Assembly: GCF_900069005.2 (NCBI RefSeq)
Contig: NZ_LN831279.1
Span: 339,041-372,240 of the forward strand
DNA from: Paenibacillus sp. GM2
GTDB taxonomy: Bacteria > Bacillota > Bacilli > Paenibacillales > Paenibacillaceae
Direction of reading: 5' to 3'
Length of the DNA: 33,200 bases
How positions within the stretch are numbered: the stretch's first letter is position 1; each line of letters begins with the position of its first letter. The position numbers were made by a program, and so were the translations under genes. Below, one piece after another: positions 7,562 to 15,717 of this stretch. The notes below the pieces were generated by a model, which saw only the letters and a program-made list of their open reading frames with translations, was not told the origin of the DNA and made no database searches.

Positions 7562-7605
7562 ATTCAGCAGACAGTCCCCTCAGCTAGAGCCCAGTCAATG
7601 ATCAT

Positions 7606-8625
7606 TTATTCGTGAGGGCTAAGGGCTAACAAGCGTTTCAGGTTATCATCAATAAACAGATTATCCGCACTGTTGATTCCACGGCCGGCAAAATGGCCCC
7701 AGATGGACGGAATTGGCTTAAAGTCGGCATTAGGCATAAACTTGGCTTCGTATGCATTATCGTCGGCTGAGCAGAAGAGGTCCGTGCTCCCCGGCATGAT
7801 GCAGGCTAGGGCTTTAATGCTTTTAAGCGCCTTCTCAAAATCCCCGTTGTATGAAGGGTTCGCACTAATATCTGCATGCTGGCCTGTCTCTAACATGGCC
7901 AGTACATTATGCGGATCCATCTTCATGAAGCTATGTTCCCAGACCTCGGTCACAAAGGCCTCCAAGGAGTCAAAGCCTAACTCCCGGTACAGCTCCTCCC
8001 TATAAAACGCCTGCGACAGTCCCCATCCGGCATAAACCCGGCCAACGGCGCGCATGTCTTCGGAAGTCAGCTGGTTTAGCTTGCTTGAATCAAAGCCTAC
8101 TCCTGCCAGCAGCGCGGCCTTCAGACTGTCCAGCACCACAAAAGTATGAGGCCAAGTTTTGGCAATTCCCGCGAAAGGCGCAATTCGTTCCACCATCTCC
8201 GGGTAACTTGCCCCCCACTGAAAGGCTTGAATGCCGCCCATGGACCAGCCCACTACGAGTGCGATCTTTTGAATGCCAAATTGTTCGGTCACCAGCCGAT
8301 GCTGGAAACTAACGTTGTCATAGAGGGTTACCTTGGGAAAATGAGCTCGGTCAAACGGAGGGGCTGTGTTGCTGGGAGATGAAGATAACCCGTTGCCCAG
8401 TAGATTGGGAACGATAATAAAATATTTGTCCGGATCCAGGGCCATTTCGCTGCCAATCAGCCATTCATTCTGAGTATGCTGGTCACCAAATGCAGTCGGA
8501 TAGACGATAACATTATCTTTTTGTGCATTTAGTGTCCCATAAGTCTTATATGCTAGAAAAGCGTTCGGCAAAATCACTCCTGATTGCAAGGTGACATCAC
8601 CCAAATTAAAAATTTCATAATCCAT
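7606..8625 (-). CDS. MetX-like alpha/beta-fold hydrolase or acyltransferase
   Basis: A 339-residue protein with the homoserine O-acetyltransferase (MetX) layout: FLAYKTYGTLN near the start, the nucleophile elbow VVGWSMGGIQ (Ser128), the acid in PGSTDLFC (Asp282) and the terminal His in IWGHFAGRG (His311). Family members transfer acyl groups to homoserine or simply hydrolyse esters. At 339 residues it is a little shorter than typical MetX (about 370), and the acyl-acceptor pocket cannot be judged from motifs, so methionine synthesis is not assured. The start at 8625 has AGGGAGG 8 bases upstream. It is transcribed away from a LysR gene, and a LysR-type dyad lies in the shared intergenic region, so that regulator is the likely controller. 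Confidence 0.82.
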   Translation of the reverse strand: MDYEIFNLGDVTLQSGVILPNAFLAYKTYGTLNAQKDNVIVYPTAFGDQHTQNEWLIGSEMALDPDKYFIIVPNLLGNGLSSSPSNTAPPFDRAHFPKVTLYDNVSFQHRLVTEQFGIQKIALVVGWSMGGIQAFQWGASYPEMVERIAPFAGIAKTWPHTFVVLDSLKAALLAGVGFDSSKLNQLTSEDMRAVGRVYAGWGLSQAFYREELYRELGFDSLEAFVTEVWEHSFMKMDPHNVLAMLETGQHADISANPSYNGDFEKALKSIKALACIMPGSTDLFCSADDNAYEAKFMPNADFKPIPSIWGHFAGRGINSADNLFIDDNLKRLLALSPHE

Positions 8626-8738
8626 CCTAGAGGCCTCCCTTCAAAATGAAACCACATGTTCAAGGTCAGATGTGATTTCTTGTGTTTAGTATAGAGTCGT
8701 GATACTCTCAGAGAAAGTGAACACAATTCATAATAGTA

Positions 8739-8753
8739 TTCAATAATTTTGAA
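8739..8753. promoter_or_regulatory. LysR-type binding site between divergent genes
   Basis: TTCAA-N5-TTGAA forms a perfect dyad and contains the T-N11-A core expected for LysR-family boxes. It lies 18 bases before the LysR start codon and about 115 bases from the MetX-like start, suitable for autorepression and control of the divergent gene. Confidence 0.55.
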
Positions 8754-8771
8754 GGTATGGGGGATCGATAA

Positions 8772-9656
8772 ATGGAGCTGCGTCAACTGAATACGTTTTG
8801 TACGGTTGCATCAACCTTAAATTTCACTCGGGCCGCAGAGGTGCTGAACTACGTACCCTCTAACGTAACCATGCAAATAAAAGCCTTGGAGGAGGAGCTG
8901 GACGTTCGTCTCTTTGACCGCTTGGGCAAGCAGTTGGTTCTCACCGCAGCGGGTAAACGTTTTTTGATTCATGCCCGGAGCGTTCTGGACAAATTGGATG
9001 AAGCACGCAGCGTTGTTCATGATAACGAGTCTTTAAACGGTACTCTGACGATAAGTGCCAATGAGGTTATTTGCGCGTACCGGCTTCCTGCTGTCTTTCG
9101 GCGCTTTCGTTCGCAGCATCCCAGCGTTCGTCTGATCTTCCGCTCCGTTCCCAATCAAGAGCTCAAACAATCGCTTTTTGAGGGGAACTCAGATATCGTC
9201 TTCATGCTTGACGAGCCCATTCGCTCGAGCGGACTTGCCGTAGAACCGCTGCTGGAAGAAACCTTCCGCCTGTTTGCTGCTCCGGATCACCCGCTTGCTA
9301 GGCAAAAGGAGCTGCAACTGGAGGATTTTCACGGAGAAGTGTTCCTGACGAATGAAAAAGGCTGTCCTTATAGAACCATGTTTGACCGGTCATTTGAGAA
9401 AGAGGGCATTGACAGCATTACGTATTTAGAGTTTCAAAGTGCAGAAGCCATTAAACAATGCGCCATTTCGGGAATAGGTATAGCTTTTCTCCCAGAAATC
9501 GTAACGGAAGCCGAGGTAGAGCGCGGTGAACTTGTTGCCCTTCCCTGGCAAATTCCCGATCTGCATGTGTATACACAGATGTTGTGGCATAAAGACAAGT
9601 GGCTTTCACCCATCCTGTTGTCTTTCATAGAAGCGGCGAGAGAAGTTCTGACTTAA
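8772..9656 (+). CDS. LysR-family transcriptional regulator
   Basis: A 294-residue protein, standard for the family. The N-terminal winged helix-turn-helix is clear: MELRQLNTFCTVASTLNFTRAAEVLN, then VTMQIKALEEELDVRLFDRLG and LTAAGKRFL. From about residue 90 the periplasmic-binding-like effector domain follows (LTISANEVICAYRLPAVFRRF; GIGIAFLPEIV near the end). The effector is unknown. The start at 8772 has GGGGGA about 6 bases upstream. It is divergent from the MetX-like gene and probably regulates it through the dyad at 8739-8753. A short C-rich/T-rich stretch after the stop (9656-9680) may form a weak terminator. This is the last ordinary gene before the AT-rich island. Confidence 0.93.
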   Translation: MELRQLNTFCTVASTLNFTRAAEVLNYVPSNVTMQIKALEEELDVRLFDRLGKQLVLTAAGKRFLIHARSVLDKLDEARSVVHDNESLNGTLTISANEVICAYRLPAVFRRFRSQHPSVRLIFRSVPNQELKQSLFEGNSDIVFMLDEPIRSSGLAVEPLLEETFRLFAAPDHPLARQKELQLEDFHGEVFLTNEKGCPYRTMFDRSFEKEGIDSITYLEFQSAEAIKQCAISGIGIAFLPEIVTEAEVERGELVALPWQIPDLHVYTQMLWHKDKWLSPILLSFIEAAREVLT

Positions 9657-9776
9657 CCCCCCTTTTTTTGTCGGGGATACAATCAAGGACTTTAGTTTTC
9701 ACATGGGAGGAAATTGATGGATCTATAGCGTCTCACGCACCGGGAGCAACTGCTGTCGAAGTTGTAAAGTGTTGTA

Positions 9777-10265
9777 ATGTCTGCAAGGAAGCTTCTGCGT
9801 TATATGGATGTAGAAGGAAAGAAGGCGGATTCGTATTTCGAACTTAATGAACTGAGAGAAGTTGGCACGCCTGGTACTAACATTATCACACTGACGGGAT
9901 ATCAATATACTGAGGCAAGTTTCTCGGATATTATCACTACGCTTATCACTCTACTAAATAAATCCGCAAAAATAAAAATCCAAAATTACATTGTAGTTTG
10001 ATGCAAGAAGCGGCTAAAAGGTGTATACTCGACTCTGTTCTATCCCAAGGTCGAAGATTACAAGGAGAAGTTTATCACTTACGCTGAGCTAGAAATTATC
10101 TCATTAATTGACAAACCAAACACTCTAATTTATAGCCAAGGACTTAGAACTCCATTGATTTCCTTCTATCGGATTTTGGATGAAAAATACGTCAAATACG
10201 TTGGTTTACCAAAATATTCTACCAGTGCAGATCCTCTGTCTGGACAACTGGATATCTTGAACTAA
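9777..10265 (+). pseudogene. Unknown gene interrupted by one in-frame TGA
   Basis: From an ATG at 9777 the frame codes 74 residues (including GYQYTEASFSDIITTLITLL) and stops at TGA 9999-10001. The same frame then stays open for another 87 codons, to TAA at 10263-10265, with well-formed protein sequence (GVYSTLFYPKVEDYKEKF, LIDKPNTLIYSQGLRTPL, FYRILDEKYVKYVGLPKY). The simplest reading is one gene of about 161 residues broken by a single nonsense mutation, perhaps also cut at its 5' end: a TAA lies shortly upstream and no good ribosome binding site is present. I do not recognise the family. It marks the left part of the accessory island. Confidence 0.6.
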
Positions 10266-10483
10266 AGGGAGGGCACGATATAAAAAACGACAATGGAGTA
10301 CGTATGGCTATCTATAAAGAATAAGTAATAAGTGGGTGTGAGGGTGATGATATACGAGAAGTGTCGAATTAAACTGAAGTAAAGATTTTAGTTGTATTCT
10401 AAAACAGTTGATACGTTAAAGAAGTAATCCATTTCTAACGTCGAAGCTAGTTAGTTGCGATTAGAGTTTGAGGGGGCTACATA

Positions 10484-11209
10484 ATGAATATTACTTATGA
10501 AGGTAAAGTAGATTTCAAGATGCCGTCCACTATTTTGCCCAGTAATGATTCAAATATTAAAAATATCACTGTACACGCGGACGGAAGTATAATATCGTTT
10601 CTTTTCGAGACGAATTATGAAAATGAAGCAGATGCACTTTATGCCACTAACAAAGAACTCATTAAAATCGAAAAAATGATATTTTTTACCTTTGAAGAGA
10701 AGATTCGTGATCTCGACTGGAAAAGCCAAGTAAAAACGAATGATGCTGGCGAAAAGGTTTTGATTATAAAAGATAAAGTTGATCTCGATTCGATATTGAC
10801 AGTAAGACGTAATTATAACTCTGAGGATACTAAAAAGCTTAAATTGAACCTGGAAGCCTATAGAACCGAATCAGACATTTATAACGTACTTATAGATATT
10901 TTAAAGATGAAAGATAAGGTTGGTAGTTTTGTTATGCTCTATAGTTTGCTGAACATTTACGTCGGTCCTACTCAAAAGGAAATTGATAGGTATATAAAGG
11001 GGAAAAAACCTGAAATAGAGATGAAGCCTACCACTAGAGAGGGCAAGAATTACAAAGAGACAATTTATACATCTTTGCGTAATCAACTGGGACATCTTTC
11101 AGTCTCTTCTGATACTGACACTAATCAAATAATTGAAGAAATAAACAGACACTATAAAGACTTCTCCGCTGTAGTTAAACAAATGCTCGTCGAAAAAGAG
11201 ATAATATAA
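10484..11209 (+). CDS. HEPN-motif protein, possible RNase
   Basis: A 241-residue cytoplasmic protein, with GAGGGGG 8 bases before the start. The N-terminal ~120 residues look strand-rich (KNITVHADGSIISFLFETNY). The C-terminal half is helical: two long helices (SDIYNVLIDILKMKDKVGSF, MLYSLLNIYVG), a charged linker, then TSLRNQLGHLS. Arg199-Asn200-x3-His204 matches the R-N-x3-H catalytic signature of HEPN RNases, which are common in toxin-antitoxin, Abi and CRISPR effector systems. The arrangement resembles MauJ-like or ApeA-like proteins with a C-terminal HEPN domain, which is from memory. It stands alone and AT-rich, about 450 bases before the MoxR/VWA cluster and on the same strand. Its membership in that cluster is uncertain. 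Possible operator: CGTTA at 10414-10418 inverted as TAACG at 10436-10440. Confidence 0.7.
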   Translation: MNITYEGKVDFKMPSTILPSNDSNIKNITVHADGSIISFLFETNYENEADALYATNKELIKIEKMIFFTFEEKIRDLDWKSQVKTNDAGEKVLIIKDKVDLDSILTVRRNYNSEDTKKLKLNLEAYRTESDIYNVLIDILKMKDKVGSFVMLYSLLNIYVGPTQKEIDRYIKGKKPEIEMKPTTREGKNYKETIYTSLRNQLGHLSVSSDTDTNQIIEEINRHYKDFSAVVKQMLVEKEII

Positions 11210-11267
11210 AGACATTTCTTATAAAAAAAGATAAAGCAAAAATATTTTGGTTGAGACATTTGAATAA

Positions 11268-11453
11268 TATCGAAACGATTTGCTAAAGTTTGGAGAGAAC
11301 GATTCATGCTCCGAACGTATGATTGCATCTTTGAGAGCTGAATGCTATAATATTCCTGTAATTACTCTTACCTCATACTCCCAATTTTGCTGGAGACAAG
11401 AGTCACTTGAGATAGTAGTACCTCCCCTACAAAGCTTTATAGCTGAGGATTAA
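11268..11453 (+). pseudogene. C-terminal fragment of an unknown gene
   Basis: An open frame of 61 codons with no start near its 5' end but good protein character (SERMIASLRAECYNIPVITL, WRQESLEIVVPPLQSFIAED). It ends at TAA 11451-11453. The same frame is open again to about 11580 (including EEEYRKALIKVLHWRILWRY), so a nonsense-broken longer gene is possible, but the end of that frame runs through a terminator hairpin and is probably chance. Family not recognised. The rest of 11210-11660 holds a possible promoter and the terminator described separately. Confidence 0.4.
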
Positions 11454-11533
11454 AGTAGGATAAAGTCATTACCCCCGACATCTCCTGTGCTGAGAACAAG
11501 GGAAGAAGAGTACCGAAAGGCTCTGATAAAAGT

Positions 11534-11564
11534 TTTACATTGGCGCATTTTATGGCGTTATAGA
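11534..11564 (+). promoter_or_regulatory. Possible promoter before the cluster leader hairpin
   Basis: TTTACA at 11534-11539 and TTATAG at 11558-11563 with an 18-base spacer. A transcript starting here would meet the terminator at 11581-11629 before the first gene, as in attenuation. The boxes are imperfect. Confidence 0.3.
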
Positions 11565-11580
11565 AATTTGATATTTTTTA

Positions 11581-11629
11581 AAAGCCGATTTTTGTATGGA
11601 TTATTCATGCAAAAAATCGGCTTTTTTTG
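11581..11629 (+). terminator. Intrinsic terminator just before the MoxR/VWA cluster
   Basis: AAAAGCCGATTTTTG at 11581-11595 pairs with CAAAAAATCGGCTTTT at 11611-11626, and the loop pairs further (TGTATG with CATGCA). Seven T follow. It ends about 30 bases before the start codon at 11661, so it is either the terminator of the relic upstream or an attenuator for the cluster. Confidence 0.85.
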
Positions 11630-11660
11630 TTTTTATTAAAAAATGAGAGGATGAATAAAT

Positions 11661-12101
11661 ATGTTCAATTTATTTAGAAAAGAGAATCGTATTCAAGCCG
11701 AGTTCACTTCATTTTTACAACAAGAAAAATATCGGTGTAAAAAGGCGGATGAGTTTATTCGGATGCTCTCAGAAGCCATCCCATATGTTGCAGAAGAAGT
11801 ATGGGGGCTGCGAGATAAAGAAATTACGATTGGCGATAATATTGTTTTTCAGTTTGAAGAAAAAGGATTTTACCTCATGGATGAAAGAAACGACACAATA
11901 GAAGAAGTCGAGATGTTAAAAGGGCAATTATACTGGAAAAGCGTGCAGGTAATTATGAACTATGCTAAAGATATGATCGAAGATATACAGGAGCGGGATG
12001 CAGGAAGAAATCGACTCGTTGCTGAGATGGCTAATTTGACACAACAAATGAAAAATAGCCCCATTATCTCTGACTTAAATGTGAAAGTATTTCGGGTGTA
12101 G
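11661..12101 (+). CDS. Small protein of unknown function, first gene of the MoxR/VWA cluster
   Basis: A 146-residue acidic, soluble protein with GAGAGGATG-type ribosome binding sequence about 10 bases before its start. The N-terminus is basic (FRKENRIQ), the middle has a short strand pair (ITIGDNIVFQFEEKGFYLMD), and the C-terminal third is a charged helix that may form a coiled coil (MEDIQER-like heptads, AEMANLTQQMKNS). I do not recognise a family. It sits between two intrinsic terminators (11581-11629 and 12130-12166), so it may be made as its own short transcript as well as with the operon. By position it could be a sensor, substrate or adaptor of the downstream AAA ATPase, but that is inference. 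Confidence 0.65.
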   Translation: MFNLFRKENRIQAEFTSFLQQEKYRCKKADEFIRMLSEAIPYVAEEVWGLRDKEITIGDNIVFQFEEKGFYLMDERNDTIEEVEMLKGQLYWKSVQVIMNYAKDMIEDIQERDAGRNRLVAEMANLTQQMKNSPIISDLNVKVFRV

Positions 12102-12129
12102 GCCATTAGCAAAAATTAAATGTTAAGCC

Positions 12130-12166
12130 AAGACTGGTTCCTTACTCTTAGGAATTGGTCTTTTTT
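12130..12166 (+). terminator. Intergenic terminator between cluster genes 1 and 2
   Basis: AAGACTGGTTCC at 12130-12141 pairs with GGAATTGGTCTT at 12151-12162 (12 bp with three G-U pairs), followed by TTTTTT. It ends 24 bases before the next start codon. Confidence 0.8.
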
Positions 12167-12189
12167 ATTAAAATGAGGAGGTTTTTCTT

Positions 12190-13086
12190 ATGAGTGCCAT
12201 TTTAAAGGATGTAGTTGCTGTTCCATCCAGTAAAGACAATGCGATTGGATTTTTAACCTGGAATTCTCTATCCAGCATGCTGATTACTCCAGATGAGTTG
12301 AAACAAAAGCTTGTTGATTCTGGATTAGGGGCTGGTTGGATGCCAAAGGACATCCGATCCCCGGATGCTTTTAGAAGAGCCACAAGTGAAAAATTTAAGC
12401 GTGAAGTATCACCTGGAGTCTATGAGAACTACATGTTCCGTGAGGTGGCTTCAACCAGCACTTTCGTACAACGAAATTTAGTTTGCGAAACTAAGGATAC
12501 GAAAGGTAGAAGATTAAAATATGTTCCTGATGTAGGGGCACTGGTATTAGATCGAAAAACGGAGACAGTAGAGACCAGCTATATTTCATCAATGGCGCAG
12601 CAACTAGTTAATAATGCTGCGTTGCAGTTTGAAATTTATCGAAACAATTACGGCTCTACTACACTACGTACGTTGATTACCAGCGTTTTAAAGAGTATGT
12701 CACCGACACCGGTCAGACCATCTGGTGGTGTTTACTTCATACCAGCACAATTTGAAGGCAACTTGGATGCATTAGTACAATTCGTGTCGTCTCTTGAAAA
12801 AGGGGAAGCGGAGAAGGTTCCCGTGATGAACACCATGGATATGAAAAACATGGTTACACGGAAGCTTTTAGATCATCTTCGTGACACTCTCGCTGCATGC
12901 GAGAATGGGATAGCTAATCAGCTCAAGAAGAATGAGCTAAAGGCCATCCTTGAGGATGCCAAGGCAGTTGTAACTAATGTGAAAGATTATGAAGCGATTG
13001 TTACTGGCGATTTGCTAGAGATGAAAACATACATTGCACTTATCCGTGAAAAGATTACGGATGCCCTTACAAATATGGCTGATTAA
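12190..13086 (+). CDS. DUF6744-like protein of the MoxR/VWA cluster
   Basis: A 298-residue soluble protein with TGAGGAGG about 10 bases before the start. The N-terminal half has a conserved-looking GFLTWNSLSSMLITPDELK and LGAGWMPKDIRSPDAFRRAT. The middle has GGVYFIPAQFEGNLDALVQF, and the C-terminal ~80 residues are helical (KLLDHLRDTLAACENGIANQ). From memory it resembles DUF6744 proteins, known from phages and plasmids of Bacilli, of unknown function; this is not verified. No catalytic motif is evident. Placed directly before the MoxR ATPase, it may be a client, adaptor or DNA/RNA-binding partner. It is flanked on both sides by intrinsic terminator-like hairpins. Confidence 0.65.
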   Translation: MSAILKDVVAVPSSKDNAIGFLTWNSLSSMLITPDELKQKLVDSGLGAGWMPKDIRSPDAFRRATSEKFKREVSPGVYENYMFREVASTSTFVQRNLVCETKDTKGRRLKYVPDVGALVLDRKTETVETSYISSMAQQLVNNAALQFEIYRNNYGSTTLRTLITSVLKSMSPTPVRPSGGVYFIPAQFEGNLDALVQFVSSLEKGEAEKVPVMNTMDMKNMVTRKLLDHLRDTLAACENGIANQLKKNELKAILEDAKAVVTNVKDYEAIVTGDLLEMKTYIALIREKITDALTNMAD

Positions 13087-13125
13087 AACAGGAGTGTTTA
13101 TGCAGTAACTAGGGATTTATAAAAC

Positions 13126-13168
13126 AAAGAGCTGATGACTTCATTATAAAGAAGCATTGGCTCTTTTT
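13126..13168 (+). terminator. Intergenic terminator between cluster genes 2 and 3
   Basis: AAAGAGCTGATGACTTC at 13126-13142 pairs with GAAGCATTGGCTCTTT at 13151-13166 (two G-U pairs and a one-base bulge), followed by TT. It ends 27 bases before the ATPase start codon. Confidence 0.75.
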
Positions 13169-13195
13169 GTTATATCTATAAATGGAGGTAGTTAA

Positions 13196-14290
13196 ATGAA
13201 AATTAAGGATATTCAGTTGGCATTAAATAGTCAATATGCTGAGCGTGAAGAAGTAATAGAAGGGCTCATGGTAGCTATGATCGCCCGTCAGCATGCTTTG
13301 TTGATCGGGCCTCCCGGAACAGGAAAGAGCGCCCTTGTAAGTGATCTGACTAAACGAATTACTGGAGCAAATTATTTTCAATGGCTGCTGACTCGCTTTA
13401 GCACGCCGGAGGAACTGTTTGGCCCTGTTTCGTTGAAGGAACTAGAACAAGGCGTGTACAAGCGGAATACGGCTGGAAAGCTGCCGGAAGCCCATACCTC
13501 ATTTCTAGATGAGATTTTCAAGGCCAACAGTGCAATTTTGAATGCATTGCTGACCCTAATCAATGAACGAGTGTTCTATAACGATGGCGCACCGGCACAG
13601 GTTCCCTTAATGTCCTTAATCGGAAGTTCAAATGAATATCCCGAAGAAGGTGAAGGACTGGAAGCATTGTTTGACCGTTTCTTGCTCCGATATGAAGTGG
13701 ACTACATTGGTGAAGATCAATCTTTTATTTCGATGCTGAAAGGGTCTGCACCATCTACAGCCGATATGAGCATTGATGAACTATTTGAACTCCAGTTCTT
13801 TAGTGATACAGTCACTATTCCTGATGAGGTATTTGATGCACTAAGCAAGATCAGAAGGGAACTGATGGATGAAGGCATTCGTCCTTCTGATCGCCGATTC
13901 AAGCAAGTACTAGCCGTGATTCGTGCAAAAGCTGTATTGGCTGGCAGAGATTATGCAGAACTTGAGGATCTCATGATTCTCAAGCATAGCCTGTGGGAAA
14001 AGCCAGAGCAGCGTGATAAGGTGGCGAAGATTGTACGTAATCATGCCCAAGATGCTGTGAAGACGCGTGTGGAAGAGATTGAGGCCGAAGCAGCTGACAT
14101 CTTGAAGAGTCTTGAACAGTCTAACAACTCAACGGATGTGGCTGTAGAAAGTACGAAAAAGCTCAAGAGCTTAGTCAGCGAACTTAAAAAGCTTCAAAAG
14201 GATAATCCGAACCGGACGGAAGTTGCGCAAGCTGTTGCTCTTGTCCAAAAGTCGTTAACTGATATCGCATCCCAAGTGTTGGGAGTGTAG
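13196..14290 (+). CDS. MoxR-family AAA+ ATPase, RavA-like
   Basis: A 364-residue ATPase with AATGGAGG upstream of its start. Walker A is GPPGTGKS (residues 38-45), Walker B FLDEIF (103-108), sensor 1 in GSSNE (Asn146) and a probable arginine finger in LEALFDRFLLR (Arg161). The stretch DEIFKANSAILNALLTLINE is close to the corresponding segment of E. coli RavA. After the AAA lid (to about residue 260) come long helices with Leu/Lys heptads that may form a coiled coil. RavA is 498 residues, so the RavA-specific C-terminal part is replaced here. MoxR ATPases work with VWA proteins as chaperones or assembly factors. The VWA gene starts 4 bases after this stop, so the two are certainly co-translated. 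A hexameric remodelling machine is expected. Confidence 0.92.
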   Translation: MKIKDIQLALNSQYAEREEVIEGLMVAMIARQHALLIGPPGTGKSALVSDLTKRITGANYFQWLLTRFSTPEELFGPVSLKELEQGVYKRNTAGKLPEAHTSFLDEIFKANSAILNALLTLINERVFYNDGAPAQVPLMSLIGSSNEYPEEGEGLEALFDRFLLRYEVDYIGEDQSFISMLKGSAPSTADMSIDELFELQFFSDTVTIPDEVFDALSKIRRELMDEGIRPSDRRFKQVLAVIRAKAVLAGRDYAELEDLMILKHSLWEKPEQRDKVAKIVRNHAQDAVKTRVEEIEAEAADILKSLEQSNNSTDVAVESTKKLKSLVSELKKLQKDNPNRTEVAQAVALVQKSLTDIASQVLGV

Positions 14291-14293
14291 GAG

Positions 14294-15661
14294 ATGAAGG
14301 AGCTTAAAGGTTCTGTTTTAAACACAGATTCATATGATCGGAGACGTTTTGGGCAGCTTTTAGAGATGTCCGAGAAGCTCAGAAAGGTTAATAAAGAGGG
14401 AAGTAGTTTGTTTCCCACTTTCCAACCTTTAATGGGTGACATGTGGGCATGCCTTTTTAAAATGAAGCCCGAGTTGCTGGAGGAAGTTCCTGAAGGGCTA
14501 GAGATGAACCATCAACTTATGGAACGAGTCATGTCAGACGAAGGATATCAGGAGTTTCGTGAATTTACTCGTCTGGATGACCTGGCCGCTGCACTTGGCA
14601 CAACAAAGTACAGCGAGACGGTTCTTGGTTGGGTGAAAGAACAAGCACAGAGGGATCAAGAATTAGCTGAAGCATTACAGAACCTGATGAATGGAGAACA
14701 GGGCGCTTCTCAGCAGGCAGCAGATGCTTTGTCCGCAGCCCTAAACCAGCAAGGAAACTCTCTATCTCGAATGTTGTCTCAAGCTACACAGGAAGCCATA
14801 GAAGCCAAAGAGAATGTAAAGTCTCTCTTGGGTGGAATCAAGGCGGGAAGTGGAGATAGTGAACTAAAAAAGGTTCCATTAAAGGATCAATTGCTTCTGG
14901 CAGAAAAGTTGAGTCACGATAAGAAATTGAAGGAGATTGCGAAATGGGCTGGGCGCATGAAGGTAATCGCCAATCGTAAACAGCGTTCTAAGCATAAGGA
15001 TGCGACCAGCCGTAACGGTGTTCGGCAGGGCAATGCTGTAGAGCAGCTATTGCCAATGGAACTTGGCAGTTATGCCAGCCCTTTGACCAAAATGGATTTC
15101 CTGCGCCGATATGTTGAGGGCCAAACACTTCAGTACGAAACAAAGGGGCCTGAACAGCTTGGTAAGGGGCCGATTGTTCTATGCTTGGATCAATCGGGAA
15201 GTATGACAAACCAGGACGCAATCTCAAAAGGGTTTGCCCTTGCCTTAATGAGTATTGCCCGTAAGCAAAGAAGAGATTTTGCATGGATTCCATTTTCTTC
15301 GAATGCTGCTGCCCCGTTAATCTATGAGCGTGGGAAAATTACCGTTCAGGATATGATACAACTGGCCACTATTTTTTTAGGTGGAGGAACAAGCTTTGAA
15401 CCTCCACTTAGGGTAGCAAGTCAAGTCATCCAACAGAGCCGCTTTAATCAGGCAGATATTGTTTTTGTGACAGACGGCGAATCTCATGTGAGCGAGCGTT
15501 TCTTACAGTCGTGGAATGAGTTGAAGAGTAAAAAGGGATTTTCAGTTTTGTCTCTGCTACTTGGTAGGGAGTCTATACAAGGGGTGCAAGGCTTTTCAGA
15601 TCGAATTGTAAGAGCATCTACTTTTGAAGATGAGTCGGTGTATCAGGCGTTTGAAATATGA
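14294..15661 (+). CDS. VWA-domain protein, ViaA-like partner of the MoxR ATPase
   Basis: A 455-residue protein. The N-terminal ~280 residues are helical and charged (KLREIAKWAGRMKVIANR-type segment at 212-230 recalls ViaA). The C-terminal VWA domain starts near residue 292 with IVLCLDQSGSM: the MIDAS residues are Asp299, Ser301 and Ser303, with Thr366 in GGGTSF and Asp394 in VTDGE, so metal binding should be intact. The order and motifs match E. coli ViaA, the partner of RavA. Its start overlaps the ribosome binding region at the end of the ATPase gene (GTAGGAG), which indicates translational coupling and a fixed ratio. It is followed at once by an intrinsic terminator. It probably presents a substrate to the ATPase; the substrate is unknown. 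Confidence 0.92.
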   Translation: MKELKGSVLNTDSYDRRRFGQLLEMSEKLRKVNKEGSSLFPTFQPLMGDMWACLFKMKPELLEEVPEGLEMNHQLMERVMSDEGYQEFREFTRLDDLAAALGTTKYSETVLGWVKEQAQRDQELAEALQNLMNGEQGASQQAADALSAALNQQGNSLSRMLSQATQEAIEAKENVKSLLGGIKAGSGDSELKKVPLKDQLLLAEKLSHDKKLKEIAKWAGRMKVIANRKQRSKHKDATSRNGVRQGNAVEQLLPMELGSYASPLTKMDFLRRYVEGQTLQYETKGPEQLGKGPIVLCLDQSGSMTNQDAISKGFALALMSIARKQRRDFAWIPFSSNAAAPLIYERGKITVQDMIQLATIFLGGGTSFEPPLRVASQVIQQSRFNQADIVFVTDGESHVSERFLQSWNELKSKKGFSVLSLLLGRESIQGVQGFSDRIVRASTFEDESVYQAFEI

Positions 15662-15662
15662 G

Positions 15663-15701
15663 AGAGCAGGGCAGATCATTTCTGTCCTGTTCTTTATTTT
15701 T
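15663..15701 (+). terminator. Terminator between the VWA and DUF262 genes
   Basis: AGAGCAGGGCAGA at 15663-15675 pairs with TCTGTCCTGTTCT at 15681-15693 (13 bp, two G-U pairs, 5-base loop), followed by TTATTTTT. It ends 17 bases before the DUF262 start codon and overlaps the approach to its ribosome binding site. Confidence 0.8.
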
Positions 15702-15717
15702 AGGAGGGCTACTTATT

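Larger units (their letters stand above)
6957..7605. other. 649-base gene-poor stretch with repeats and hairpins
   Basis: No convincing gene. It contains a weak hairpin just after the Rrf2 gene (6977-6985 with 6992-7000, no T-tract), a strong terminator-like hairpin at 7099-7145, phased direct repeats at 7230-7295, and a hairpin at 7517-7561 that probably ends the minus-strand hydrolase transcript. A short open frame at 7397-7504 ends in a Gly/Ala-rich tail (QVGSALGLAAGGPAAAVI) that looks like the end of a protein, but it has no start codon or ribosome binding site. The stretch reads as a scar of lost genes or mobile DNA. Confidence 0.45.

Noticed and set aside
7366..7587. 73-codon plus-strand ORF in the gene-poor stretch
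   Set aside because: Ser/Arg-rich product with no ribosome binding site; it runs through the hairpin at 7517-7561, so it is unlikely to be a gene.
9599..9847. 82-codon ORF overlapping the end of the LysR gene
   Set aside because: The first part is an out-of-frame reading of the LysR 3' end, and the last part overlaps the better-supported relic at 9777.
11457..11635. In-frame continuation after the relic at 11268-11453
   Set aside because: It reads as protein for a while but then runs through an intrinsic terminator and ends in Phe-rich sequence made by its T-tract; at best a decayed gene end.
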